A stretch of 64,000 nt of DNA from Ruminococcus sp. (GCF_016283395.1 NZ_JAEEMU010000048.1:1-64000), one strand, 5' to 3'; positions 9,301-17,393 are shown, numbered from the stretch's first letter. The notes: generated by a model not told the origin, from the letters alone. Numbers and translations are program-made.

Positions 9301-9400
9301 CGTAAACGATATCTGCTGCTGATGCTGTGGTAACTGCCACAGCCGCTGAGCTAAGTATACAAGCAGACACTAAGCCTGCAAGCATGGTTTTCTTTTTCAT
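6332..9400 (-). CDS. cellulosomal CotH-kinase protein: dockerin, Cthe_2159-type carbohydrate-binding domain, CotH
   Basis: 1,022 residues starting at the ATG at 9400 (MKKKTMLAGL), which has a perfect AGGAGG; a longer frame has no such site. Order of parts: signal peptide (about 1-28, ending ASA); N-terminal type I dockerin (YGDANGDGTVDMSDAVLIMQ, second helix SSDALSIQRYLLN); Thr/Val linker; a carbohydrate-binding domain of the Cthe_2159/DUF4353 type (about 140-480) made of short beta-helix turns with repeated Ile-Gly-Gly motifs; a CotH spore-coat-kinase-like domain (about 500-870) with GIRTKGNSS, FRFKLDKY, YLNGKLYSFYMIAEQ and GWDYNLCLG; nonapeptide Gln/Asn repeats; and a Gly-rich tail. The dockerin should place it on the cellulosome. 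The Cthe_2159 fold binds polygalacturonate or cellulose, and CotH domains phosphorylate secreted proteins. Kinase activity here is inferred only. Confidence 0.88.
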   Translation of the reverse strand: MKKKTMLAGLVSACILSSAAVAVTTASAADIVYGDANGDGTVDMSDAVLIMQSLANPSKYGVTGTAEGHITQEGADRADVFERGSGLTSSDALSIQRYLLNAITSLPESYKDNGGQTSTTTAVVTTTTATTTTETVVTVPKEDVNTKIHLNGNSITVDGKYATASGSKVTISHSGTYTIDGTLSDGQIYVEVPDEKADPDTVKLVLNGVKITGKSAPAILIKNADKTSITIADGTENTISDTEAAYTGDFLESAIIEAKDDLTIKGGDSGTGVLTITANVQPAIVCNNDIKLTGGIINVETLNKTDGNDAIKGKKSVVVKDGTININAEGDGIKSSKGNVDIEGGKIGIKSGKDAIQAETDINISGGDISANGDKSLTSVGNINLTGGTIVATSTDYQIENLTSTAQSAMLFDFAKEWSKNNPIAITDSSNKIILEVNTLKKYKFALVSSPDLADGTSYKLFAGGIKQKHSSGNTFKAGKPASYKDVNNDMDDEEQLYGELFDQSSVHKVEVKMSENDWNNFMRVAQNEEWAPCDVVIDGEEIKNVGIRTKGNSSRMMVQNGKYSFRFKLDKYEKLNNYHGLTEFCVNNFYSDPSCMRDIICYDAMYEIDGVAPKAGYSDMYLNGKLYSFYMIAEQPGTTLAERYAIDDDSNLYKATERSNQAGGGGMFGGFGGGDSYSTFTQNMPVSNLDLKFGNDEQLTHLEELKTAINKMTSSNYKFIEDIMDVPSFLKGFAVNAVMCNYDSYNGSLAHNYYLIYTGGKHYFVGWDYNLCLGNFMGGTDAVNSDITTSLYQATLEYRPFARLLQIPEYYDMYVGYVKDILNYYSDPESFVTKIADMIRPHIQADPLSAFTVDQFNANTTKSANGLQTSGGQQGNNQQWGQQGQQGNNQQWGQQGNNQQWGQQGNNQQWGQQGNNQQWGQQGNNQQWGQQGQQGNNQQWGQQGNWGFQFNSDEPEDTIITEESWAFEGGFGGFGGGGFGGGGFGGFGGFGGGGGGMFNNNTSVIDFLIARFQIIRSALRF
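6561..6789 (-). repeat. 27-bp tandem repeats coding for GQQGNNQQW units
   Basis: About seven to eight units of the nonapeptide GQQGNNQQW, some with an extra GQQ, are encoded by near-identical 27-bp units. The tract lies between the CotH domain and the Gly-rich tail. Nucleotide identity between units makes copy number prone to slippage. Confidence 0.9.
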
Positions 9401-9659
9401 TAGTATCATCCTCCTAAATATCCTTTTTCGAGAGATATTATTAATAGACAATTACATAATAATGAATATATCTTAAAATAATCTTAAATCAACCTTAAAA
9501 AACAGCACTTTTGCCGTAAAAGATGAAAAATAATTATTTTTTGACTTAATTTGTTTATATCAATTAATAAAATATTTTTTTGGATAAAAGAAGGCTGACG
9601 TTGCTTTGTGCTTAAATAATATTACTTTACTCCTCTAATGTCGTTATAAAGTCAAAAAT

Positions 9660-9960
9660 AAAGCTCCGTAATAACCGTGGTATTTATATAGCAACTTTTA
9701 TGCTTATTATTGAGAGAACCCCTTTTGAAAAAGGGGCTTCTCTCAAACTCTCTCCCGAAAACTTTCGTTTTAATTTTTTTTTCGGATAGTGCGCGACCTG
9801 TAGACTTACAGGTCTTTTTTATTATCATACGCGCCCTATCCGAAAAAAATCAGATAAAAGTCTTTGGAAAGGGGTTCGGGGGAAAACCTTTCCTCAGAAA
9901 TGGTTCCCCCGATAATTAACTATAAACTTCTATATAAGTACCACTGCTAAACGGAGCTTT
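9660..9960. mobile_element. MITE-like palindromic element, copy 1
   Basis: About 301 bp. The ends AAAGCTCCGT (9660-9669) and ACGGAGCTTT (9951-9960) are inverted, and the match continues inward for ~40 bp through GTGGTAyTTATATAG. Internal features shared with copies 2 and 3 are the AACCCCTTTTGAAAAAGGGG hairpin, a central dyad with GGATAGnGCGCG arms around GACCTG/CAGGTC, and a TTTGGAAAGGGGTTCGGGGG block. It has no ORF. This copy lacks the ~65 bp segment rich in GTGACTCCCCGC found in the other two. It lies directly 3' of the flippase gene. The bases between 9401 and 9659 hold the CotH-gene leader and nothing else I recognise. Confidence 0.75.
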
Positions 9961-9966
9961 TACTTA

Positions 9967-11394
9967 TTATTTTTTCATAAGCTTATTTACTGTTGTAAGC
10001 ATCGGGCGATAATTGAGAGCGGTCATACAAGCGGTGAGGAGAAGCTCCCAGAATATGCAGCCCTTGAAGCTGAATATCACAGGCATACACATAAGCAGAA
10101 GAATGACCGTATTGAGTATCGTCCTGATTACTGAAAAGTTAAACGGTACATAGTATCTTGCGTCTATCATTCTTATACAGTAGCACAGCAGATAGCTGAG
10201 GAATGTTGCGAATGCCGCACCCTGGATACCCCAGCATGGGATAAGTCCGAGGTTAAGGATAATATTCACGATAACAACAGCTATTATGGAATAGAATGCG
10301 TTTTTGGTATGCTTTGTAGCTGTGTAGATACCTGCAAGGAAAAGATTGAGGCAGGTAAAAGCGGCAGCTGCGATAAGCAGGGGAGTGAAAAGAAAAGCCT
10401 TTTTGTATTCGGGAAAGGTAGTGTAGTTTATGAGAAGTGCGGATACTGGCTTTATAAAGAGTATCAATGCAGCCGAACCTATGAAAAGCAATGATTCGTA
10501 AGCCGAATAAACTTTTGAATAGAAGTTGTTGCGGTCAGCGGAGTCGTTTTCGGTGATAGCCGACATATTCCACGCCTGAAAGAAAATAGTCGAAAGCATG
10601 GTGACGATGTTGGGTATCTTGGTAGCTGCGGCGTATATGCCTGCTGCGTCCTTGCCGAGAAATACTGTATCGCTGTGCATATTTCCGATGAATATCTGAT
10701 CCGAAAAGCCTGTGAATGTCCACATTACTGTTGTAGGTATAAGAGGCAGAGTGAAGCGAAGCATACTTTTTCCCAGCTCCCTGCTGAAACAGCTGATATC
10801 AGCATATTTATGCAGACCTGCGGCTATAAAAAGAAATACAGTTGAGCATATATCCGAGAGGATTATTGATATTACAAATCCTTTGACTCCCATTCCGAGC
10901 TTTGAGATGAATAATACGTTGAATATGAAAAGGAGTATGGTCACAAATATGCCGTCGGCTGAAAAAAGCGTGACCATTCCTCTTGCTCTTACGAACTGTG
11001 AGCACAGTCCTCTGAGAGCTGAAGCGAATACCAACAGATAAAGCAGGATTGAATATCCTGTTATGGGCCGCAAGATAGGTATGAAGTGCAGAAGCGGCAC
11101 GATAGGTATCATTACGGCGAGTCCGCACAGCATAATAAGTCCTGCTGTTGTAAAGACCTGTTTTTTATTGTACTGCTTGTCGAGACCGTATCGCACTATA
11201 GCTTCACTAAGGGAAAATGTGAAAACGGGAAGCAGGAAAACTACAAGTATCTCAAGAAGTGATTTCGTATACAGGTCGGATGGACTGATATGCTTTGTAT
11301 AAAGGTTATTGAGCAAAAGCGAGAATATTTTTGCACCAAAGCTGCCCACAGCGAATATTACGGTATTCATGGCGAGCTTTTTATATTTGTTCAT
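9967..11394 (-). CDS. polysaccharide/lipid-linked glycan flippase (MOP superfamily)
   Basis: About 475 residues with 12-14 hydrophobic helices. The N-terminus MNKYKKLAMNTVIFAVGSFGAK matches the pattern of Wzx/RfbX-type oligosaccharide flippases. A cytosolic-loop Arg/Tyr stretch (SEAIVRYGLDK) after helix two and a charged middle region fit the family. I start at the ATG at 11394 because GGAGGG lies 6 bases upstream; the ATG at 11400 abuts that site. It is monocistronic. In the family the protein moves undecaprenyl-linked sugar units across the membrane for capsule or cell-wall polysaccharide. The glycan cannot be deduced because no glycosyltransferases lie nearby. Confidence 0.85.
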   Translation of the reverse strand: MNKYKKLAMNTVIFAVGSFGAKIFSLLLNNLYTKHISPSDLYTKSLLEILVVFLLPVFTFSLSEAIVRYGLDKQYNKKQVFTTAGLIMLCGLAVMIPIVPLLHFIPILRPITGYSILLYLLVFASALRGLCSQFVRARGMVTLFSADGIFVTILLFIFNVLFISKLGMGVKGFVISIILSDICSTVFLFIAAGLHKYADISCFSRELGKSMLRFTLPLIPTTVMWTFTGFSDQIFIGNMHSDTVFLGKDAAGIYAAATKIPNIVTMLSTIFFQAWNMSAITENDSADRNNFYSKVYSAYESLLFIGSAALILFIKPVSALLINYTTFPEYKKAFLFTPLLIAAAAFTCLNLFLAGIYTATKHTKNAFYSIIAVVIVNIILNLGLIPCWGIQGAAFATFLSYLLCYCIRMIDARYYVPFNFSVIRTILNTVILLLMCMPVIFSFKGCIFWELLLTACMTALNYRPMLTTVNKLMKK

Positions 11395-11477
11395 TTGCAT
11401 CCCTCCGAGAATTCAATATTACTATTCTACCACTTATCAAGCAATAAATCAATGCTTTTTATAAGAAAAAAGGATAT

Positions 11478-11521
11478 AAAAAAGCCATAGTATACTGAAT
11501 GAAAGTCATTATACTATGGCT
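11478..11521 (-). terminator. terminator of the EAL gene
   Basis: GCCATAGTAT (11484-11493) and ATACTATGGC (11511-11520) form a 10-bp stem. On the minus strand it is followed by a T run at 11483-11478. It lies five bases beyond the EAL gene's stop. Confidence 0.75.
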
Positions 11522-11525
11522 GTGT

Positions 11526-13052
11526 TCAATTGAACATATCAGAAGTCTCTTCAAGTGCCTCCAGAGCCTTTTTCTGCGCAGCCGGAGACATTGACTGGAT
11601 AACGAAAAGAAATCTTTCGCCGTCCTCAACAGTGGTCCTTATTATCCTTAAATCTCTTAATATAAATTTGCCGTCCTGATTTTTGATGTGGAACGGCTGC
11701 TGGATGATAGGATTTTCGGCTTTCTCAATATGCTTTTTTACGAAGTCTATATCGGTGAACTTGATAAATCTTTCGCGTTCACTTTCGATTACTTCATTCT
11801 GTGCAAAAAGTATCCTTGCTTTATCGAGAGGCATTGTAAGGTATTCGTTGTTGAAGCCGATCTTTGAGTAGAGTCTTGTGATGATACGGTTGTTTTCGTG
11901 GTCGATTATAGTTATATGATCGTATGTGTCGATGAGGATACGGCTGTATTTTTCAAACATCTGCTCACGGTTGGCAGTACGTGCGGGATCGAAAGTCTTT
12001 ATGCTTGCGGCAAGCATATATTTGTTATCGGTCTTGGCTATGCATTTGGTCGAGTAGGTGAAATACACGGCGTTGGCAAAATGGTCCTTCTTTATGAGCT
12101 TGCCTGTTTTCAGTGACATCTCTATCTGCTCGTTGATGTTCTGGAAGTAGACCACAGGCATACTTTCTATAGCTTCTTCCATTTCTCTTGTACTGTTATA
12201 GCCTAATTTCTTGATCTCGTCAAGATACGCCCTGTTTGCGTACTGGAACTTCACCTTTTTGCCGTCTATCTCCACAAGGGCAAGTGCCGTGGGACTTTCG
12301 CGCAGTATCGATGTATCGTCGATAGGAAAGTCATCGGAGGATATCTCGTTGAACGGATCAGGACTGAGAAAATTCACCTTTCCGATAGTGTCCCAGTAAT
12401 CGCTCTCGCTGCGTTTTTCGACTGTTATACTTGAATTTGTAAGGTAATCTATGTACATCTCGCTGCTCATAGGCTTGGAATAATAGTAGCCTTGCAGCAT
12501 CTCGCAGCCGATAGTGCGCAGGAAGAGTATCTGCTCTCTTGTCTCAACACCCTCGGCAAGAGTGTGTATGCCGATAGCTTTCGCCATATTAACTACGGAC
12601 GAGAGTATCTTCTTGGAGCGCATACCGATATCGCTGAGAAAGCGCATATCGATTTTTAAAACATCAAAGCTGTAATCCTTTAAGACATTCAGCGAAGAAT
12701 AGCCGCTTCCGAAGTCGTCCATGAAGATAGCGAAGCCTGCCTCGTGGAAACTGTCGAATATCCTGCGGAAATAAGCTGTATTGTCCAGCATTACGCTCTC
12801 GGTTATCTCAATGTGTATGGCAGTTGACGGGACGTTGTATTTCTCTAAGATATCGGAAATAGCTTTCAGCATATCCATTTCGTTGAAGTCGAGACGGGAG
12901 AGGTTTATGGAGAACGGGTGGAGCGGCAGACCTTTCTCGCGCATCTCATTATAAGTATAGCAGATGTTTTCGAGAATCATAAGATCGAGCTTATGGATAA
13001 GACGATTTTTCTCGAGAACGGTTATAAAGAGGTAAGGCGAGAGGAGTCCCAT
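11526..13052 (-). CDS. EAL-domain c-di-GMP phosphodiesterase with C-terminal PAS-like region
   Basis: The open frame of 508 residues begins inside an EAL domain. Metal- and substrate-binding signatures are present in order: INLS near residue 48, EITES, MDDFGSGYSSLN, LKIDM, LAEGVET and LQGYYYSKP. These belong to active phosphodiesterases that cleave c-di-GMP to pGpG. Residues from about 215 on form a second region with PAS-like segments (FQYANRAYLDEI and others). The first conserved block of the domain, YNQPVIRTLTG...EALARW, is encoded just upstream in the same frame but has no start codon there (see 13053-13153). The domain is complete only if a frameshift near 13125 is bypassed or is a sequencing error. 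No GGDEF domain is present. Confidence 0.85.
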   Translation of the reverse strand: MGLLSPYLFITVLEKNRLIHKLDLMILENICYTYNEMREKGLPLHPFSINLSRLDFNEMDMLKAISDILEKYNVPSTAIHIEITESVMLDNTAYFRRIFDSFHEAGFAIFMDDFGSGYSSLNVLKDYSFDVLKIDMRFLSDIGMRSKKILSSVVNMAKAIGIHTLAEGVETREQILFLRTIGCEMLQGYYYSKPMSSEMYIDYLTNSSITVEKRSESDYWDTIGKVNFLSPDPFNEISSDDFPIDDTSILRESPTALALVEIDGKKVKFQYANRAYLDEIKKLGYNSTREMEEAIESMPVVYFQNINEQIEMSLKTGKLIKKDHFANAVYFTYSTKCIAKTDNKYMLAASIKTFDPARTANREQMFEKYSRILIDTYDHITIIDHENNRIITRLYSKIGFNNEYLTMPLDKARILFAQNEVIESERERFIKFTDIDFVKKHIEKAENPIIQQPFHIKNQDGKFILRDLRIIRTTVEDGERFLFVIQSMSPAAQKKALEALEETSDMFN

Positions 13053-13153
13053 TTCGGGATCCTGCCAGCGAGCAAGAGCCTCAACGCTGCATATCTGTCC
13101 TGTAAGAGTTCTGATAACGGGCTGATTATATATTGTTCATCAATATGCTGCAT
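13053..13153 (-). other. frameshifted 5' end of the EAL gene
   Basis: A good ribosome site (AAAGGAGAG) precedes an ATG at 13153 encoding MQHIDEQY. That frame then runs out of phase with the segment NQPVIRTLTGQICSVEALAR, which is in phase with the downstream 508-codon frame. One missing base in the AATATATAAT stretch near 13125-13130 would join them into one protein of about 542 residues with the family's canonical beginning. This segment carries the catalytic EAL glutamate. Confidence 0.6.
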
Positions 13154-13494
13154 AACAACTCTCCTTTATATTAAGATAACATAGAAGCATTCCGTTAGTT
13201 ATAATAATGTCATATTGACCTATATTTCTATTATATTATAGACATTATATCATAAAGTACGATACAAATCAATGGAAAAAGCAAAATTTATGGAAATTTT
13301 AAAAATAAATGATTTTACTGCCGAATAAAAGTCAATTTTGCAAAATATCACAAAAATGCTGTTTACAACAGTTTAACTCAAAAAAATAATATACCGCGAG
13401 TATTGAAAAAGCGGCTTTAAAAGCGGACAGGAAAACTTCTCGTTGTGCAATATAACAAAAATAATCTGAGAATAATAAAAATTTAGGAAAGATA

Positions 13495-13523
13495 TTGACA
13501 AAACAACTTGCGTGGTGTATAAT
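13495..13523 (+). promoter_or_regulatory. strong promoter of the major SipW-type protein
   Basis: A consensus TTGACA at 13495-13500 and TATAAT at 13518-13523 are separated by 17 bases. The gap from 13154 to 13494 holds AT-rich sequence with no credible gene. Confidence 0.8.
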
Positions 13524-13634
13524 ATGATTGTAAACAAAAAGTATAAACCACACAATACAAAATGTGTGACCATATGGGGTATGAGGCAGCCGAGCCGTTA
13601 ATTCGGTAAATATATTATGAAAGGAAAATGACCT
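13524..13634 (+). promoter_or_regulatory. structured 5' leader (possible riboswitch)
   Basis: About 105 bases of untranslated leader hold two hairpins: CACACA/TGTGTG (13549-13568) and CCGA/TCGG (13590-13606). They are joined by GGGGTATGAGGCAGCC. The GGCAGCCGAGCC part recalls the 3' half of class I c-di-GMP (GEMM) riboswitches, and EAL genes lie on both sides of the locus. The conserved GCAAAGCC-type core of that class is not evident, so the assignment is weak. Confidence 0.3.
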
Positions 13635-14843
13635 ATGATGAAAAAGAATATGAAAAAGAAAAGCACAGCGAGAAAGCTTTTACCGGCTGCCGGAATGTTA
13701 GCTGTATCAGCTTCAATGCTTGCAACATCAACCTACGCGTGGTTCACAATGAATAAGACCGTTGAAGTATATGGAATGGAGATGAGAACTAAGGTTGGTT
13801 CAAACCTGTTGATTTGCTCTGATAATATCGAAGCAAACTATTCAGCAGCAACTCTCCACGAAGGCAGAATGGGACTACTTGAGCCTGTTTCTTCTATCAA
13901 CGGTGCTACCGGCTCGTTCTTCTACACAACAAACGCAACTGCTCGTGGAACTAAGGATGCCGGAGCAACTGTTATCGGCTATAGTGAAAATCAATCTGTG
14001 GCAAATGCCGTTGCCGGAAAAAATGCTTATGATAAAGCTTTTAATGGTGCTTATGGTATAAAATCAACATCTGAAACCTTCGAGACATCAGATATCACAA
14101 TGGTTAAGGCAGATTCAACTGCTTCACCTGCTGCTACAGGTCGAGATGGCGCAGCTTATGGCTATATCGACTATGTTTTCTATATCAAGGCAACTTCTGA
14201 TACAGCCAATCAGAAATTGATGCTGACTGAATGTAATATGCTTTATAATAATGCAGCTATAACAAGTGCAACAAATACGGCAGGTGTAGATATTGATCGT
14301 GCATGGCGTATAGGTGTTTTTGCAGAACAATTAAATGCTTCTACAGAAGGCGGTAAAGGAAATACCGGAACTTATGCAAGTATCGCTCAGAAAGACCCTG
14401 CAAGTGCTGCTGACAAGCAAAAAGGTATTCTCGGTCTTGCAAATTCAACATACTTCACGGCAGGAAAGGCACAGAATTCCACTACTGCGAATGATGTGCA
14501 GAACGTTGTAAACTTTATGAACGGAAATGCAACATCGGGTCAAGAAGGATATGCAGCAACTGGTGTTGTTCTTGATACTATTGCAAATAGCGGCACGACT
14601 GCATATTACAAGGTTCTCGTTCGTGTATGGCTCGAAGGCGAAGATAATACTTGTAACTCTGAGACTTATGCAAAGTTAACTAATAATTGGTCTGTTAACT
14701 GCAAGTTTGAACTTGATACTGACGTTTCTAAGGCTGTTAAGCAGATCGGTACATCCACTGATGCGGCTCATATGCCCGTAACATCAGTTACTCAGGAAGC
14801 TGTAACATCACCTATTGAAGTTGCAACAGTAGCAACTCCTTGA
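13635..14843 (+). CDS. SipW-dependent secreted protein, TasA/camelysin-like (probable major fibre subunit)
   Basis: 402 residues. A Lys/Arg-rich start is followed by a hydrophobic stretch (LLPAAGMLAVSASMLATSTYA) and the AWFTMNKTVEVYGMEM sequence typical of TasA/CalY-type proteins processed by SipW signal peptidases. The mature part is rich in Thr, Ala and Asn and has few Cys. Near residue 335 it contains RVWLEGEDNTCNSET, a motif shared with the protein at 33581. It has its own consensus promoter, a structured leader and a strong terminator at 15070-15101, so it is likely the abundant component of the locus. TasA-family proteins form extracellular fibres in biofilms; fibre formation here is inferred. 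Confidence 0.75.
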   Translation: MMKKNMKKKSTARKLLPAAGMLAVSASMLATSTYAWFTMNKTVEVYGMEMRTKVGSNLLICSDNIEANYSAATLHEGRMGLLEPVSSINGATGSFFYTTNATARGTKDAGATVIGYSENQSVANAVAGKNAYDKAFNGAYGIKSTSETFETSDITMVKADSTASPAATGRDGAAYGYIDYVFYIKATSDTANQKLMLTECNMLYNNAAITSATNTAGVDIDRAWRIGVFAEQLNASTEGGKGNTGTYASIAQKDPASAADKQKGILGLANSTYFTAGKAQNSTTANDVQNVVNFMNGNATSGQEGYAATGVVLDTIANSGTTAYYKVLVRVWLEGEDNTCNSETYAKLTNNWSVNCKFELDTDVSKAVKQIGTSTDAAHMPVTSVTQEAVTSPIEVATVATP

Positions 14844-15069
14844 CCTTAAGTTATAAATTAATTCTACAGGCACACATATAAAAACTAACCCCTAACAACT
14901 AATTGAATAGAGCTCATCCCTAAGCTCTACATAAAAAAGCTTTCATGATCATTCCTCCATATAAAAGGTTTTTTACAGCCTACTTGAATACTTCTCCCCG
15001 TCAGGCAATAGTCTGGTGGGCGATAATTAAGAATACTTCATCATAGGCTCATAAATACCTCTATAACGT

Positions 15070-15101
15070 AACGAACCCCTCTGAGCACGGAGGGGTTCGT
15101 T
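15070..15101 (+). terminator. terminator of the major SipW-type gene
   Basis: AACGAACCCCTC and GAGGGGTTCGTT form a 12-bp stem with an 8-base loop. Between the stop at 14843 and this site I see only AT-rich sequence without a gene. Confidence 0.8.
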
Positions 15102-15204
15102 ATTGGTTAGTGAGTATACGAATAGTAAATATTTACCCGCGTTATACATTTTTATATGCACATTTATTACAAAGTGTAAACACTATTATTAGCCATTATG
15201 CACA

Positions 15205-15234
15205 TTGAAATAGAATATATAAAAATGATATAAT
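15205..15234 (+). promoter_or_regulatory. promoter of the 15.3-29 kb operon
   Basis: TTGAAA at 15205-15210 and TATAAT at 15229-15234, spacer 18 bases, lie upstream of five tightly spaced forward genes. Confidence 0.6.
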
Positions 15235-15307
15235 AAAGTAGGGTAGTAATGCCTTTATGCCATAGCTATGCCTTTTTGACTATATAATGCGTTCGGAGGT
15301 GCGGCGT

Positions 15308-15472
15308 ATGAAATTGAAAAATAAGAATATAAATACAGCTGCCCTTACGGAAGAAGAGCGCAGGAAAATGAAAAGGGCTGCCTTGATAAAAATGCTTATT
15401 ATCGGCATATTTCTGGGAGTTGTTATCATATGGGGCTCGATGCAAGCTACAACCATTCAGATGACCGTTTAA
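15308..15472 (+). CDS. small single-pass membrane protein
   Basis: 54 residues from the ATG at 15308, which has GGAGGTG eight bases upstream. A charged start (TEEERRKMKRAALIKM) is followed by one hydrophobic helix (LIIGIFLGVVIIWGS) and a short outer end. The charged-helix pattern closely parallels the N-terminus of the next protein (EKKRIQKNALIKMGTMGIL). It therefore looks like a minimal or truncated paralogue that retains only the SipW-type leader and anchor. It is the first gene of the operon, 35 bp before its larger relative. Its function is unknown; a pseudo-subunit or regulator of the fibre system is possible. Confidence 0.65.
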   Translation: MKLKNKNINTAALTEEERRKMKRAALIKMLIIGIFLGVVIIWGSMQATTIQMTV

Positions 15473-15506
15473 TTCCATAAATTCCACAGAAAGTGAGGTG
15501 GAGCAG

Positions 15507-16559
15507 ATGAAAGAGAATGATCTTAGGTACAACATTGGCGAGTTAGCATCTGCTTCGCCAAGCAGCAGAATAGACGACGAGCTTGCTGAGAAAAAACGAA
15601 TTCAGAAGAATGCTCTTATTAAGATGGGAACGATGGGCATTTTATCAATGATTTTGTTAATTTTTTTCACGATCTCATGGTTCACTATGAACACTCAGGT
15701 GGAATCTGGCGGAATGCAGATAGCTGCAGGAGGTCCAAATTATGAGATTTTGGTATTAGAAAATGGCTCAAACGGACAATACTATGCAGATTATCATAGT
15801 TTGGTGAAGGATTCCTCTGCCGTAGTCTGGCAAATGGTAGATGCCAATAATATGGGAAATTATAATGATACCTCACAGAACCCAGGTATTAAACCTGGCT
15901 CGTATGGAATGGTCTCATTTTATGTAAAACCTTTGGTAGACACTGTTGATTTGAGTTTTAACTTTGAAATATTAGGATATGAGTATGATGAAGATGCCGT
16001 GAATTCGACGGATAAAATGAAGCTGCTCGATTCTGATGAATCGCCTGCTTTATTCCTTAATGGGCATATTCTTCTTTTTGAGAAAAGAACAGGTACTACG
16101 GAAGATAATTTCGTTTACAGTAAGCCTATCCTCTCAAATGAAGATATGCAGAGAGTTATAAGCCGAAATACATACACGAAAAAGGCTGATAATTCTCCGA
16201 CACAAGTTGATATATACTGGGTCTGGCCCACAACTCTCAGCAAGGTCATTGATGCAAGAGGCTGTGCTAAAATATCCGTTACCGAAGAACCTTTCACAAG
16301 TAAGACTGCATACAGCGAATCAGCAAGCACAAGCGCTTATAGCGAAGTTGTTGACAATATCAGAGCATATCCAGACTATTACTGCAAGGGCGTGAGCCGT
16401 CCTGCTAATGCGGGGGATATGCTTTCTGAACCAACGATAGTTACAGATTATGATAAATACGGAGATTACTACGATCAAGCAGATAATGATATTGGAATGG
16501 GTGTAAACTTTATTCTATTAAAATTATCTATTTCGCAAGTGTCTTCCTCCGGGGAGTGA
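15507..16559 (+). CDS. membrane-anchored SipW-type surface protein
   Basis: 350 residues from the ATG at 15507, which has GAGGTGG five bases upstream; a GTG at 15498 lies inside that site. After a ~35-residue charged cytosolic part comes a hydrophobic helix ending FFTISWFTMNTQVESGGMQI. This is the same aromatic-Phe-Thr-Met-Asn junction as in the protein at 13635, which marks it as a likely SipW substrate. The exported part is mostly beta with Asp/Tyr-rich stretches. I do not recognise a named domain. The next gene's frame overlaps its stop, so the two are translationally coupled. Confidence 0.65.
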   Translation: MKENDLRYNIGELASASPSSRIDDELAEKKRIQKNALIKMGTMGILSMILLIFFTISWFTMNTQVESGGMQIAAGGPNYEILVLENGSNGQYYADYHSLVKDSSAVVWQMVDANNMGNYNDTSQNPGIKPGSYGMVSFYVKPLVDTVDLSFNFEILGYEYDEDAVNSTDKMKLLDSDESPALFLNGHILLFEKRTGTTEDNFVYSKPILSNEDMQRVISRNTYTKKADNSPTQVDIYWVWPTTLSKVIDARGCAKISVTEEPFTSKTAYSESASTSAYSEVVDNIRAYPDYYCKGVSRPANAGDMLSEPTIVTDYDKYGDYYDQADNDIGMGVNFILLKLSISQVSSSGE

Positions 16560-16564
16560 TACAA

Positions 16565-17374
16565 GTGAAAAATATTCTTGAAAAATTCAATAAAATGAAA
16601 ACTGTTCAGAAAGTAGAATTCATACTTGCATCACTATGTACTATTGCTTTGTTAGTGGGTATGCCTGTTTGGGCTTGGTTTTCCAGCGTGAACAACATGG
16701 AGACGATGACAAAGATAAAAGAACCTGAAAACCTCGATATAAGAGCCGGACACTATCATTCTATCATAAATTTCGAGCTTAGTGATATAAGTATCGAGGA
16801 TATGTATGATACAACAAATAATGTGTCAATACCTGAATACCGAGTGTTTAGTGTAAGTGCAGGCGATTATAAGATACCATATAAGCTACAGCTTGCGTAT
16901 ACAACGAATATTCCGTTCAAGTATTCAATATATAAAGCCACAGAGGTCAATTCGGAAGGTGCAAATACTGTTGCATACAAACCTATATATAAAGACCCCG
17001 ATGATCCTACTACAGACGGAAAAACATATTATTATAAAATTGGTGATGAGGTTTCTCTTACAGCTCTCAACGGAGATGTAACAAATGAAGCGTATTATGG
17101 CAGAGAAATCGGTATAAAGCAAAAAGGCAATACTTACTACGATAAAACCTATGATAATTCAAGCGATGCACCTGAAATATATGCTGTTCCCGTGTATCTG
17201 CAATCCGAAACGATAACTCCGACGGATAAAGGCGAAGATGCTCATGATTACTTCGTTCTAAAAATAGAATGGAATCAGGAATCCGCAGCGACGAATTTTA
17301 CCAAGTGGAATAAGGCAGAAAATAACAAAGAAACAGATATTATCTATATCACAGCAAGCCGAAGCACAGGCTGA
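16565..17374 (+). CDS. membrane-anchored SipW-type surface protein
   Basis: About 269 residues from a GTG at 16565; GGGGAG lies about ten bases upstream and the previous stop is in between. A Lys-rich start and a hydrophobic helix (FILASLCTIALLVGMPV) lead into WAWFSSVNNMETMTKI, again the AWF-type junction. The outer part is rich in Tyr, Asn and Thr with alternating hydrophobic residues, suggesting a beta-sandwich. No catalytic motif is visible. Its place among four similar proteins suggests a minor subunit or adaptor of one extracellular structure. Confidence 0.65.
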   Translation: MKNILEKFNKMKTVQKVEFILASLCTIALLVGMPVWAWFSSVNNMETMTKIKEPENLDIRAGHYHSIINFELSDISIEDMYDTTNNVSIPEYRVFSVSAGDYKIPYKLQLAYTTNIPFKYSIYKATEVNSEGANTVAYKPIYKDPDDPTTDGKTYYYKIGDEVSLTALNGDVTNEAYYGREIGIKQKGNTYYDKTYDNSSDAPEIYAVPVYLQSETITPTDKGEDAHDYFVLKIEWNQESAATNFTKWNKAENNKETDIIYITASRSTG

Positions 17375-17393
17375 TGAAAACGAGGTGAAGGTC

